A DNA stretch of 64,000 bases from Rouxiella sp. WC2420 (GCF_041200025.1 NZ_CP165628.1:3782001-3846000); one strand, 5' to 3'; positions 53,238 to 62,594 are shown, counted from the stretch's first letter. Notes: generated by a model not told the origin, from the sequence alone. Numbers and translations are program-made.

Positions 53238-53422
53238 AAAAAATGCATATATTTTATTACCGGTTGGTAACCAGTTTGGGCAAAAAAGTGCTTAAAAAAG
53301 TTATCAATTGATTGAAAAACAATAAGTTTAAGGAATTATTTCCCTAAGCTTACTTTTTGGTAGTGATTGGAATTTATAGCCAGTGTACTCAGCGGATCTC
53401 CTGTCAGGACAAATATTTTGCC

Positions 53423-53510
53423 GATGCAAAAGCAGTCCTCGGTGTTCTTGATATGCGCTAAGGCGCGCTGCTTTTGCGTCCAATCGCTTACCTGTTTTTT
53501 GTTTTTTTTT
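53423..53510 (+). promoter_or_regulatory. betT leader stem-loop with delayed T run
   Basis: GATGCAAAAGCAG (53423-53435) pairs with CTGCTTTTGCGTC (53468-53480), 12 of 13 positions; the loop contains a small GCGC/GCGC stem. A T-rich run (53495-53510) follows 14 bases later, shortly before betT. It could be an attenuator, an RNA-stability element or a decayed terminator. Confidence 0.4.
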
Positions 53511-53533
53511 ACTTCTGATAAAACGGGAAAACG

Positions 53534-55570
53534 ATGGCTTCTATCGAACTTTCGGATAAACCTAAAGACTCGCTAAACAAGGTGGTGTTTTTTACCTCGG
53601 CAGGATTGATTCTGGCCTTTACGCTGATGACCATTTTCTTTACCGATATCTCTGGAAAAGCAATTGGCGTGGCGCTGGAATGGGTATCGGCCACTTTCGG
53701 TTGGTATTACATGCTCGCCGCCACCTTATACATTGTATTTGTGGTGTTTATCGCCGCCTCGCGCTTTGGCTCGATCAAACTCGGGCCAGAACAGTCGAAA
53801 CCTGAATTCTCGATGATGAGCTGGGCATCGATGCTGTTTGCCGCCGGTATCGGCATCGACCTGATGTTCTTTTCAGTGGCCGAACCCGTGACGCAATATA
53901 TGCTGCCGCCCGAAGGTCAGGGGCAGAACATTGCTGCGGCCAGGCAGGCGATGGTTTGGACACTGTTCCACTACGGCCTCACCGGCTGGTCGATGTACGC
54001 CTTGATGGGCATTGCATTGGGTTATTTCAGCTACCGCTATAACCTGCCGTTGACTATCCGCTCCGCGCTGTATCCGATTTTTGGCAAGAAGATCTATGGT
54101 CCGATCGGTCACAGCGTAGATATTGCGGCAGTAGTCGGCACCATCTTTGGCATCGCAACCACCTTGGGTATTGGGGTGGTGCAGCTTAACTACGGCCTGA
54201 AAGTCTTGTTCCATATTCCAGAAAGTCTGGGGGTACAGGCGGCGTTGATTCTGCTGTCGGTGATTATGGCTACGGTTTCTGTGACCTCTGGCGTGAACAA
54301 AGGCATCCGCATCCTTTCGGAGCTGAACGTCCTGTTGGCGCTGGGTCTGATCCTGTTCCTGCTGTTCTTCGGCAATACTGAATTTCTGCTCAATGCTCTG
54401 GTGCTGAATATTGGCGACTACATAAATCGCTTTATGGGCATGACACTAAACACCTTTGCGTTTGATCGACCAACGCAGTGGATGAACAGCTGGACTCTGT
54501 TCTTCTGGGCCTGGTGGGTTGCCTGGTCGCCGTTTGTCGGGCTGTTTCTGGCGCGTATCTCTCGTGGCAGAACCATCCGTCAGTTCGTATTGGGTACGCT
54601 GATTATTCCATTTGTGTTCACGCTATTCTGGCTGTCGATTTTCGGCAACAGCGCGCTTTACCAGATCCTGCATGGTAATCTGGCATTCGCCAATGAAGTG
54701 ATTGCTCACCCTGAGCGCGGCGTTTACAGCCTGCTGGCACAATACCCTGGCTTCACTCTTAGCGCCTCGGTGGCAACTATTACCGGCTTGCTGTTCTATG
54801 TCACTTCAGCGGATTCGGGTTCACTGGTGCTGGGTAATTTCACCTCCAAGCTGGTCGACATCAATAATGATGCGCCAAACTGGCTGCGCATTTTCTGGTC
54901 GGTGACCATCGGGGTTCTGACTTTGGGGATGCTGATGACCGACGGTGTTTCGGCATTGCAGAACACCACGGTGATCATGGGCCTGCCGTTTAGTTTTGTG
55001 ATCTTCTTTGTGATGGCCGGGCTGTACAAGTCGCTGCGCCTTGAGGATTTCCGCCGCGCCAGTACGCAGCAGAACTATGCACCCGCCACGCCGTCAACCG
55101 GAGATGCGGCGCTGAACTGGAAGCAGCGTCTGTCACGAGTGATGAATTTCCCGGGCACCACGCACACGCAGAAAATGCTCGATATTGTCTGTCGCCCGGC
55201 AATGCAGGAAGTCGCAAATGAGCTTGAACTGCGCGGCGCCAAGGTTGAATTCTCTGAGGCGCAAGCGCTGGAAGATGAAAAGCTCAATCATCTGGAGTTA
55301 TTGGTCAAGCTGGGCGAGGAGCAGAACTTTATCTATCAGATTTGGCCACAGCGCTATGCCGTGCCGGGCTTTACTTATCGTGCTCGCTCGGGGAAATCGC
55401 ACTATTACCGCCTGGAAACCTTCCTGCTCGAAGGGACACAGGGTAACGATCTGATGGACTTTACCAAGCATCAGGTGATCAACGATATCCTCGACCAGTA
55501 CGAGCGACACCTGAACTTCCTGCATATTAATCGGGAAGCCCCGGGGAATACTCTGACGTTTCCCGAGTAG
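53534..55570 (+). CDS. betT: High-affinity choline transporter BetT (BCCT family)
   Basis: BetT imports choline, driven by protons, as precursor of the osmoprotectant glycine betaine. The 678 residues match E. coli. It has about 12 membrane segments, the BCCT signature region (MNSWTLFFWAWWVAWSPFVG, then LFLARISRGRTIRQF), the GIGIDLMFFSVAEP glycine-rich stretch, and a cytoplasmic tail of about 180 residues that in E. coli tunes osmotic response. It is divergent from betIBA. A 6-bp hairpin CCCGAG/CTCGGG spans its stop codon. Confidence 0.96.
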   Translation: MASIELSDKPKDSLNKVVFFTSAGLILAFTLMTIFFTDISGKAIGVALEWVSATFGWYYMLAATLYIVFVVFIAASRFGSIKLGPEQSKPEFSMMSWASMLFAAGIGIDLMFFSVAEPVTQYMLPPEGQGQNIAAARQAMVWTLFHYGLTGWSMYALMGIALGYFSYRYNLPLTIRSALYPIFGKKIYGPIGHSVDIAAVVGTIFGIATTLGIGVVQLNYGLKVLFHIPESLGVQAALILLSVIMATVSVTSGVNKGIRILSELNVLLALGLILFLLFFGNTEFLLNALVLNIGDYINRFMGMTLNTFAFDRPTQWMNSWTLFFWAWWVAWSPFVGLFLARISRGRTIRQFVLGTLIIPFVFTLFWLSIFGNSALYQILHGNLAFANEVIAHPERGVYSLLAQYPGFTLSASVATITGLLFYVTSADSGSLVLGNFTSKLVDINNDAPNWLRIFWSVTIGVLTLGMLMTDGVSALQNTTVIMGLPFSFVIFFVMAGLYKSLRLEDFRRASTQQNYAPATPSTGDAALNWKQRLSRVMNFPGTTHTQKMLDIVCRPAMQEVANELELRGAKVEFSEAQALEDEKLNHLELLVKLGEEQNFIYQIWPQRYAVPGFTYRARSGKSHYYRLETFLLEGTQGNDLMDFTKHQVINDILDQYERHLNFLHINREAPGNTLTFPE

Positions 55571-55666
55571 CGACTCGGGGGCGCTTTAAAGAGGGTTTGT
55601 GCGCCGCACGGGCTGGTGTGCTGCGGATAGCTTTAGGTGCAGCGCACAGCTTTTAACTTAAAATCT

Positions 55667-55951
55667 ATGCGCTTCGCTTACTGGGCTGCGGCCCAGACCG
55701 CCTTAAGGGTGGCCCTTGGGCCGCCACCCTTAAGAATCCCCGGCCCCTTTTCTTGTGACCAGATTGGTGCAAAAAAAGTAGATCGTTTCAGAAGCCTTCG
55801 TGCGTGGCGTTGGCCACGGCCCTGCGGGCTGCCTTCACTCAGTCGGGAGCCAAAAGCGTCTCCCTTTCCTTCGCTCAGCGTAGGCCTGAGGCCGCCAATG
55901 GCAGCTAAAAAGAAAAACCGGCAACTCTACGGCGGTCAACGCTACGCTTGA
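55667..55951 (+). repeat. Repeat unit A2
   Basis: This A-type unit has the same palindromic head and tail as A1, starts ATGCGCTTCGCTTACTGG, and has the 94-codon open frame. An extra upstream stretch of that frame is chance. Confidence 0.85.
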
Positions 55952-56012
55952 TGCTGCGCATGGCCTTTAGCTTAACTTCAAATTCAAATTCAACTTTAAC
56001 TTCATGAACTTC

Positions 56013-56297
56013 ATGCGCTTCGCTTACTGGGCTGCGGCCCAGACCGCCTCAAGGGTGGCCCTTGGGCCGCTACCCTTAAGAATCCCGGGCCCCTTTTCTC
56101 GTGACCAGATTGGTGCAAAAAAAGTAGATCGTTTCAGCAGCCTCCGTGCGTGGCGTTGGCCACGGCCCTGCGGGCTGCCTTCACTCAGTCGGGAGCCAAA
56201 AGCGTCTCCCTTTCCTTCGCTCAGCGTAGGCCCGAGGCCGCCAATAGCAGCTAAAAAGAAAAACCGGCAACTCTACGGCGGTCAACGCTACGCTTAA
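56013..56297 (+). repeat. Repeat unit A3
   Basis: This A-type unit lies 346 bases after A2. Its linker carries repeated AAATTCAA and TTCATGAAC hexamer-like words. The open frame is the same length as in A2. Confidence 0.85.
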
Positions 56298-56355
56298 TGC
56301 TGCGCATGGCCTTTAGCTTAACTTCAAATTCAACTTCAACTTCAACTTCAAATTC

Positions 56356-56640
56356 ATGCGCTTCGCTTACTGGGCTGCGGCCCAGACCGCCTTAAGGGTG
56401 GCCCTTGGACCGCCACCCTTAAGAATCCCCGGCCCCTTTTCTCGCGACCAGATTGGTGCAAAAAAAGTAGATCGTTTCAGAAGCCTTCGTGCGTGGCGTT
56501 GGCCACGGCCCTGCGGGCGGCCTTCACTCAGTCGGGAGCCAAAAGCGTCTCCCTTTCCTTCGCTCAGCGTAGGCCTGAGGCCGCCAATAGCAGCTAAAAA
56601 GAAAAACCGGCAACTCTACGGCGGTCAACGCTACGCTTAA
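56356..56640 (+). repeat. Repeat unit A4
   Basis: This A-type unit lies 343 bases after A3. The linker is AACTTCAACTTCAACTTC. Differences from its neighbours are scattered substitutions, most of which would change the predicted peptide. Confidence 0.85.
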
Positions 56641-56686
56641 TGCTGCGCATGGCCTTTAGCTTAACTTCAAATTCAACTTTAACTTC

Positions 56687-56963
56687 ATGCGCTGCGCTTA
56701 CTGGGCTGCGACCCAGACCGCCTCAAGGGTGGCCCTTGGGCCGCCACCCTTAAGAATCCCCGGCCCCTTTTCTTGTGACCAGATTGGTGCAAAAAAAAGT
56801 AGATCGTTTCAGCAGCTCCCGTGCGTGGCGTTGGCCACGGCCCTGCGGGCTGCCTTCACTCAGTCGGGAGCCAAAAGCGTCTCCCTTTCCTTCGCTCAGC
56901 GTAGGCCTGAGGCCGCCAATGGCAGCTAAAAAGAAAAACCGGCAACTCAACGGCGGTCAAAAG
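56687..56963 (+). repeat. Repeat unit A5 with frame-breaking A insertion
   Basis: This A-type unit lies 331 bases after A4. The A run after GGTGC has eight A instead of seven, so the open frame shared by A1-A4 is broken. Its tail diverges at about 56960. Confidence 0.85.
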
Positions 56964-57110
56964 CCGATCTCACAAAGATAGGTCTCTTAGGTTTGTTCGA
57001 GACTAAATATAACTTTTGATTTCGTTTCTGAATTAATAAAACCGATGTTCGCAGAATGTCACCTTCAAAAGAAAATTTTTGCCAGAAGAAAGGTCTTTTG
57101 ATCTCAGCTT

Positions 57111-57395
57111 AGGTTGCCGGTTTTTCTTAGATAGACCGAATTGGCGGTCTCGGGGCGGCGCTGAGCGAGGGAGAAAGACGTTTTTGGCTTTCGAACGAAC
57201 GAGGGGACCGCGCAGCGGCGCGACCAACGCCACACACGGTGGCAACTGAAACAAACTCATCGTCTGGTGCCGTACAGGCAAGCGACACCAAAGGGCGCGG
57301 AGATGCAAGAGGGCTCGCCCTGGAGACCTCTTGCCCGGTTCCGGCGCGGCCGGTTAAATATCCATTAAAATTAGTGAACCGGAAAAACTCCTCGG
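57111..57395 (-). repeat. Inverted repeat arm C
   Basis: This stretch resembles the right arm of the B units (35478-35763) and is a diverged reverse complement of the A-type tail. It contains the CAAGAGG/CCTCTTG hairpin with an inner GGGC/GCCC, and ends with GTGAACCGGAAAAACTCCTC. Confidence 0.8.
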
Positions 57396-57469
57396 TGATC
57401 ATTGACCTTAAAAAGCCCGTGCGCAGCACCTAAAGCCCATGCGCAGTACACAAGCCGTGCGCAGCACAA

Positions 57470-57515
57470 AAAAGTTGCCTTTAGATTCCAAATCTAAAAC
57501 CGCACTCTGTTCGGT
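57470..57515 (-). terminator. EEP-gene terminator fused to repeat-cluster end
   Basis: On the minus strand a short ACCG/CGGT stem with TTTT follows the EEP stop at once. Then comes the perfect 8-bp hairpin TTTAGATT/AATCTAAA and a T6 run. The arrangement mirrors the yeiG end of cluster 1. The first stem is weak. Confidence 0.55.
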
Positions 57516-58607
57516 CTAACAGAATTCAGCTTGATGAACATCCCGGCTTTTAATCCCCGCGTTTTCCATTTTTTCACGAGCTTCCTCTATGTCGCCCTGC
57601 TCTATCTCAAGCTTTTGCTGCGTCTTTCCTTCCTGCGGATTTAGCGCTAGCTCCACCATGATCGGGAAGTGATCCGAACCCATCGGCTCAAGGCGTTTCA
57701 GGTCGATTAGAGTGAATTCTTTACTGTGAAAAACGTGATCCAGCGGCCAGCGGAGCACCGGATAACTGGCGTGGAAAGTGTTAAACATCCCTCGGCCACG
57801 GCGCGGGTCCAGCAGACCACTGATTTTCATAAATAAACGTGTAGTGCGCGACCAGGCCACATCGTTAAGATCGCCAGTAACAATAGTGGGATACGTTGCC
57901 CGCGCCGCCGTATGGCCAACCGCAATGAGCTCGCCATCGCGGTTGGTGGATTCGTCATCTTCCGTAGGGCTAGGCGGCATCGGATGCAAGCAATGCATCA
58001 CAATTTCCTCGCCCCCCTGCAAACGCACTCGAAAATGCATCGAAGGGATCCCCTCTGCTACCAGATACTGAATTTTCGACTCAATCAGCGGCAAGCGCGA
58101 ATAAACGTGCATACCATAGAGATTTTCCAGCGGACATTTGAGAGTGTATGAATAATTCGCCTCCAGCGGAGACATTTGCTGTTCCCACCACAAATCAGTT
58201 TCCAGCAGCACCACAATATCCGGCTGATTTTTTTCAATAATCTTCAGTAACTTTGCCGTATTGCGATTAGTCATCAACACATTGCAGTTGATGAGTTTGA
58301 TACGAGAATGCGTGGTGTGCGGTGTCTTTTTGACCTGAATTTTTGCCAGCCCTGTGTACGGGAAAATCCACCAGCTTTGATAAAGAGTACAGCCAAGCGC
58401 CAACAGCACGATAATCCACGCCAAAGGCCCACCGCCGGGCAGGAAACACAGCTCCAGAATTAAAAAAATCACCGATAACACCGCCATTTGCAGGCGCGGG
58501 AAATCCCAAACTCTGACCCACCAACGCTGGTTACGCGATAGAGGCAATAGGGTTAATAACGTCATAATCAGCGTGAGAATCGCTACCACAAGACGTGCAT
58601 TATCCAT
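57516..58607 (-). CDS. Membrane-bound endonuclease/exonuclease/phosphatase-fold protein
   Basis: The 363-residue product has three N-terminal membrane segments (about 5-23, 40-57, 63-83), then an EEP domain. Its motifs are INCNVLMTNRN, the metal Glu in VVLLETD, GDLNDVAWS and GSDHFPI. Such proteins may cleave phosphodiesters of lipids, nucleotides or nucleic acids; the substrate here is unknown, and the side of the membrane is not shown. The C-terminal 40 residues are charged and poorly conserved in look. It starts 9 bases after the eptB stop, so it is probably cotranscribed with that lipopolysaccharide-modifying enzyme. Confidence 0.82.
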   Translation of the reverse strand: MDNARLVVAILTLIMTLLTLLPLSRNQRWWVRVWDFPRLQMAVLSVIFLILELCFLPGGGPLAWIIVLLALGCTLYQSWWIFPYTGLAKIQVKKTPHTTHSRIKLINCNVLMTNRNTAKLLKIIEKNQPDIVVLLETDLWWEQQMSPLEANYSYTLKCPLENLYGMHVYSRLPLIESKIQYLVAEGIPSMHFRVRLQGGEEIVMHCLHPMPPSPTEDDESTNRDGELIAVGHTAARATYPTIVTGDLNDVAWSRTTRLFMKISGLLDPRRGRGMFNTFHASYPVLRWPLDHVFHSKEFTLIDLKRLEPMGSDHFPIMVELALNPQEGKTQQKLEIEQGDIEEAREKMENAGIKSRDVHQAEFC

Positions 58608-58616
58608 TTATTCTTC

Positions 58617-60287
58617 TCAATTTGATCCCGTTGTTTGCACATGACACCAATTATGCTGATCCACCACGCCGCCATCAGGTGAGGAATAGCCTATACAACC
58701 TAATATACTGTCGAAAAGTTTCTCATGATAGGCCGGTGTTTTATTCTTCGCCATCAGTTGTAGCTGTGCAAAACCCTGACGATTCTGATCGTTAGCCAAA
58801 AACTTGTCTGAAGCCCATACCATGATCGGCACTTCTCTCTGCTCGATAGGCGCACGATCGCGTGGTGTTCCGTGGAAATGCATATTTTTCGATACGGATT
58901 CCCCATGGTCAGCAGCATAAAATACGACAGCATTTTTATCGCGTAGTTGATTCAGCACCTGCTCGAGGAAATAGTCGGTATAAAGCAGCGAGTTGTCATA
59001 AGAATTGATCATCGCTTGCGTAGAACAGGAATTATCTATCCCCATACACTCCGGCTGGTAGCGGGCAAAACTGCGCGGATATCGTTCAGAATAAAGATAG
59101 TGCGAGCCTTTGGTATGCAGAATGATGAGATGCTTGCCATCAGGATGATTGGCGATAGAGTCTTTCATCTCATTAATTAGCAAAATATCGTCAACGGGTT
59201 TACCGGTATTGCGCTTTTCGGAACCAATAGTTTCCCGTAAAGAGTAAGAATCAGCATTGGTTTTGTTGTAAAACCAGGCCTCGCTTTGCATGGAATAGAG
59301 GTCTGAGCTGAATCCTTGTTTTTTAAGTAACGAGAAAACGTTCATCTCTTTCAAAGTGCGTTCCGGATTATCCTGAGTCCCTCCCATTCGTACAAACATA
59401 CAACGCAGGGAAAGCTTGGTTGCTGTATCACAAGAATAACCTTGCAGCGCGGCCAGATTTTTTTCTTTATCGAGGTTGGGAGTATTGTCCCGCGCATAAC
59501 CATACAGACCCATGTGGTCGCGCCGGGCACTTTCACCAATGACAAATACGACATACAAATCTTTAACGTCTTTGGGCGGAACATAGGTGAAATGTTTTGC
59601 CGGATCGAACAGATTTTTCGTGTCTTCAGATTGGCTGTAAGCGCTATAGGCAAAAAGTCCCAGTGCAGAAAGCCAGTTGGATGGCGAATAGGTTGCGGCA
59701 ACCACCCCGCCATAACTCGCCATCATGCGATTATCAAGGCGATCATGGGCCTCTTGCTTGTGCTCCATCCACTTCAATGGCATCAAACAAGCCAGACCAC
59801 TAACAAGCAGCAGTCCTCCTTTGAACAGCAGTTTTTGCCAGGTAGTCTCACGCAAGGCAGAACCGGGCATTTTGCCGCCCCACAGTACAATAAGCGGGAT
59901 TAGACTGCCGATAAGGGTCCAGAGGAAAAAGTGAGAGCCTACCGACTCTTTCGAAAGGTCTATAGAGTCAAAGGCCAGGGCTGATGCGAGAATACCGTAG
60001 CCAATATCGACATTAAAAACAATCATATAGTAGCCAGCGGCGAGCGAGCCGACCACGACAAAACTCATTAATATCCGATAGAAAGTTTTGCCGGTTAAGG
60101 ACACAAGCGTGGTAATGAAGTAAACCAGAGCAAATGCGGCAATCATCTCAACCATTAGTGCCTGGGTATTGGCGTAATGGACTTGATGAAAACGACGATA
60201 GAAAATAGGTAGGTTAAGTATTATTCCCAGGTATAACGCAATAAAAAGTGAAATCTTCTGTTGTATTAGTGCTTTTAATTTATACAT
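58617..60287 (-). CDS. eptB: Kdo2-lipid A phosphoethanolamine transferase EptB
   Basis: EptB adds phosphoethanolamine to the outer Kdo of lipopolysaccharide, from the periplasmic side of the inner membrane. The 556-residue product has five N-terminal membrane segments, then the alkaline-phosphatase-like domain. Zinc-site motifs are VIGESARRDH and YAADHGES; the catalytic Thr is in YSCDTATKLSLRCMF. Long stretches match E. coli EptB rather than EptA (SYGGVV..., PSNWLSALGLFA, HNWCHV near the end). The ATG at 60287 is chosen; the TTG just before it is less likely. E. coli has eptB at a different locus. Confidence 0.9.
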   Translation of the reverse strand: MYKLKALIQQKISLFIALYLGIILNLPIFYRRFHQVHYANTQALMVEMIAAFALVYFITTLVSLTGKTFYRILMSFVVVGSLAAGYYMIVFNVDIGYGILASALAFDSIDLSKESVGSHFFLWTLIGSLIPLIVLWGGKMPGSALRETTWQKLLFKGGLLLVSGLACLMPLKWMEHKQEAHDRLDNRMMASYGGVVAATYSPSNWLSALGLFAYSAYSQSEDTKNLFDPAKHFTYVPPKDVKDLYVVFVIGESARRDHMGLYGYARDNTPNLDKEKNLAALQGYSCDTATKLSLRCMFVRMGGTQDNPERTLKEMNVFSLLKKQGFSSDLYSMQSEAWFYNKTNADSYSLRETIGSEKRNTGKPVDDILLINEMKDSIANHPDGKHLIILHTKGSHYLYSERYPRSFARYQPECMGIDNSCSTQAMINSYDNSLLYTDYFLEQVLNQLRDKNAVVFYAADHGESVSKNMHFHGTPRDRAPIEQREVPIMVWASDKFLANDQNRQGFAQLQLMAKNKTPAYHEKLFDSILGCIGYSSPDGGVVDQHNWCHVQTTGSN

Positions 60288-60523
60288 CAATCAGTAATGA
60301 CTCTTTTAAGGATTTGATAGCGAATACAACTCGCTCATTCCGAAGTCATTGCCCAGAGAGCACAAAAAGACAACGGATTACTCTATCAGACCCTAGGATT
60401 ACAGAATCATTCTGCTTCTGTTCATGACTAAAACAAAATAATGTTACGAACTTTACGAAAAACCTATATATCAATGAGATAAATAAGCACAAAAAAACAA
60501 TTATTTTGTATGTTTTAACTAAA

Positions 60524-61924
60524 TTAGTTTTGCTGACGCGGAAACGAAAGAGTAAAACGCGTTTTACCGCCGGCCAGTGAACTAACCTGAACGCTACCAT
60601 GATGCAGCGCCATAATAGCCTGAACGATAGATAATCCCAGCCCGTTTGAACTTCCGCCTTCGCTGCGAGAAGGGTCGGCGCGATAGAAACGGTCAAACAG
60701 TTTATCAAGCTTGTCGGCTGGAATGGCTGGGCCGGCGTTGTCGACATTTACCAAACTACTGTCCGGCTGATGATCCACCGAAACCTGTACCTCACTGTTT
60801 TCGTTACCGTAATTGATGGCATTGGCAACCAGATTACTCAAGGCACGCTGGAAAAGCAGCGCATCGGCAAACACCACGCCCTCGCCCTGGCAGTGCAACC
60901 GAATCCCCCGCTCCTCGGCCAGACCTTCAAAATAGTCAACCACGCGCAGCGTTTCATTCGCCATCGACAATGGCGTGATAGTCAGCACTGAGCGGGCATG
61001 GGAAGCGCGCGCAAGAAACAGAATATTTTCCACCATCCGTGAAATGCGCTCCAGCTCGCCCATATTATTAGCCAGCAGCGTTTCGTATTCTTCGGTGCTA
61101 CGAGTCTGATAAAGCGCAACCTGGCAATGCCCCATCAATGCGCCTACCGGCGTGCGGATCTCGTGGGCCAGATCGGCAGAAAACTGGTTAAGCCGCTGAT
61201 AACCCTCCGCCAGTCTGTCCAGCATCTCGTTGAATGAGTGAATAAGCTGCTGCAATTCCAGCGGTGCTCCTTCTTCGCTCAATCGGGTAGATAAACTGGT
61301 CGGGTGAATTTCGGCAGCTTCCTGCGCCATTTTCTGCAACGGCCGCAGCCCGCGACGGATAACGATATAGCCCAGCCCGGCAATCAGCACATAGGCCAAC
61401 AGCACCGAGGCAATAATTTCCCAGCGAAAAGCCACCAGCATCCGAGTTTCCCCAGCCATGTAATGCCCTGCCAGAATCTCCACAGTTTGGCCATTTCTCA
61501 TCCGCACGTCGGCTGCGGCATAGCGCACCGGTATATCATCCATAGCCAAAATATGATGAACACTTTGTAAAGTGAGATCCTGGCCATCAGCGACAGCAGC
61601 GACCTCAGGCAACACGATATGACCGGGATTAACATTGATGATCGGTGACTGCCCCACCAGTTTAAAGCGCAAAATATCCTGCTCGTTGCCAAGCATGTTT
61701 TCGAATAATCCAGGATTTTGCGTCAGCTGCGTCAAAGGAAAGCTGTTACCCAGCAGTTGACGGAAATACTGCACACGACCCGCAACCTGATAGTCGGCAC
61801 GGCGCACCATCTCTTTTTCCATCGCGTAATAGAGATAAAAACCTACGCTGCTGACCACCAGAGCGGCTATCAAGGCAAACAGCAAGGTTGAACGCAGGGT
61901 TAGTGAAAAAGTCGGTTTACTCAT
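60524..61924 (-). CDS. Sensor histidine kinase, CusS/heavy-metal type
   Basis: The 466-residue membrane kinase has two membrane segments (about 10-32 and 170-190) around a periplasmic sensor domain. A HAMP region follows, then the phospho-His in [13 protein letters not shown] box [13 protein letters not shown]1 [13 protein letters not shown] and G2 [10 protein letters not shown]. The layout and sequence fit the CusS/HprS/CopS family; the signal (copper, silver or oxidative stress) is not shown. Its ATG overlaps the response-regulator stop by 8 bases (ATGAGTAA), so translation is coupled. Confidence 0.9.
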   Translation of the reverse strand: MSKPTFSLTLRSTLLFALIAALVVSSVGFYLYYAMEKEMVRRADYQVAGRVQYFRQLLGNSFPLTQLTQNPGLFENMLGNEQDILRFKLVGQSPIINVNPGHIVLPEVAAVADGQDLTLQSVHHILAMDDIPVRYAAADVRMRNGQTVEILAGHYMAGETRMLVAFRWEIIASVLLAYVLIAGLGYIVIRRGLRPLQKMAQEAAEIHPTSLSTRLSEEGAPLELQQLIHSFNEMLDRLAEGYQRLNQFSADLAHEIRTPVGALMGHCQVALYQTRSTEEYETLLANNMGELERISRMVENILFLARASHARSVLTITPLSMANETLRVVDYFEGLAEERGIRLHCQGEGVVFADALLFQRALSNLVANAINYGNENSEVQVSVDHQPDSSLVNVDNAGPAIPADKLDKLFDRFYRADPSRSEGGSSNGLGLSIVQAIMALHHGSVQVSSLAGGKTRFTLSFPRQQN

Positions 61925-62594
61925 AATCACGTACTTCGCAGACATAGCCGATACCGCGAACGGTATGGATCAATTTCACATCATAAGGACGGTCAATTTT
62001 ACCGCGCAGGCGTTTCACCGCCACATCAACCACGTTGGTGTCGCTATCAAAGTTCATATCCCAAACCTGTGAAGCAATCATGGTGCGCGACAGCACTTCG
62101 CCCTCGCGGCGCATTAATAAATGAAGCAGCATAAATTCTTTGTTTGTTAATGGGATAACCGTTTCCTGACGCGTCACTTTACGCCTCAGGACATCAAGAT
62201 GCAGGTCAGCCAGCGAATAAGTGTCGGACTCACGCACCGTACCGCGTCGCAGCAGGGTACGCACGCGAAGCATCAGCTCGGTGAATGAAAAAGGCTTCAC
62301 CAGATAATCGTCAGCGCCCAGCTCAAGGCCGCGGATCCTATCCTGCACTTCATCGCGAGCAGTGAGAAACAGCACCGGTACTGCGCTTTTCTTGCGCAAC
62401 ACTTCCATCACCTGCCAGCCGTTTAGCCCAGGCAGCATCACGTCGAGGATAATCGCGTCATAGCCCTCTTCCAGCGCCATAAACAATCCGTCGGCACCGT
62501 TTCGCGCCAAATCTACGCGATAACCCGCCTCACTCAGCCCCTTTTTCAGGTAATCGCCAGTGCTGACGTCGTCTTCGATAACCAGTATCCGCAT
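61917..62594 (-). CDS. Response regulator, CusR/CopR type (OmpR family)
   Basis: The 225-residue product has a receiver domain with acidic IEDD, phospho-Asp in [13 protein letters not shown], Thr in FLTARD and Lys in YLVKPFSF. The OmpR-type winged helix carries [40 protein letters not shown] and RLRGKI, near identical to CusR. It overlaps the kinase gene. A perfect CusR-like palindrome lies 59 bases upstream of its start, so autoregulation is likely. Confidence 0.93.
   Translation of the reverse strand: MRILVIEDDVSTGDYLKKGLSEAGYRVDLARNGADGLFMALEEGYDAIILDVMLPGLNGWQVMEVLRKKSAVPVLFLTARDEVQDRIRGLELGADDYLVKPFSFTELMLRVRTLLRRGTVRESDTYSLADLHLDVLRRKVTRQETVIPLTNKEFMLLHLLMRREGEVLSRTMIASQVWDMNFDSDTNVVDVAVKRLRGKIDRPYDVKLIHTVRGIGYVCEVRDYE

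Larger units (their letters stand above)
53127..53533. other. Divergent betI/betT control region
   Basis: This 407-base gap holds the BetI operator near its left third and a long stem-loop in the betT leader. The part between (53240-53400) is AT-rich and probably holds both promoters. No ORF is convincing. Confidence 0.6.
55571..57502. repeat. Repeat cluster 2 (tandem A units plus an inverted arm)
   Basis: This gene-free stretch of about 1.9 kb lies between the convergent genes betT and the downstream EEP gene. It holds four A-type units in direct tandem (period 331-346 bases), a unique AT-rich part (about 56970-57110), then an inverted arm like the right arm of the B units. Linkers are GTGCTGCG-type palindromes and AACTTC/AAATTC hexamers. 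Its right border (57452-57502) matches the left border of cluster 1 in reverse orientation. Confidence 0.85.

Noticed and set aside
34652-57502. The repeat clusters as CRISPR arrays or insertion sequences
   Set aside because: Units are 285-650 bp with no short regular repeats and unique spacers, no cas genes, no transposase frame and no target-site duplication.
58617-60287. eptA (lipid A phosphoethanolamine transferase) as the identity of this gene
   Set aside because: The sequence follows EptB over long stretches, including the N-terminal domain and the NWCH ending, better than EptA.
60288-60523. A PmrA box upstream of eptB
   Set aside because: Only one partial half-site (CTTAAA) was found, without a second copy at the right spacing.
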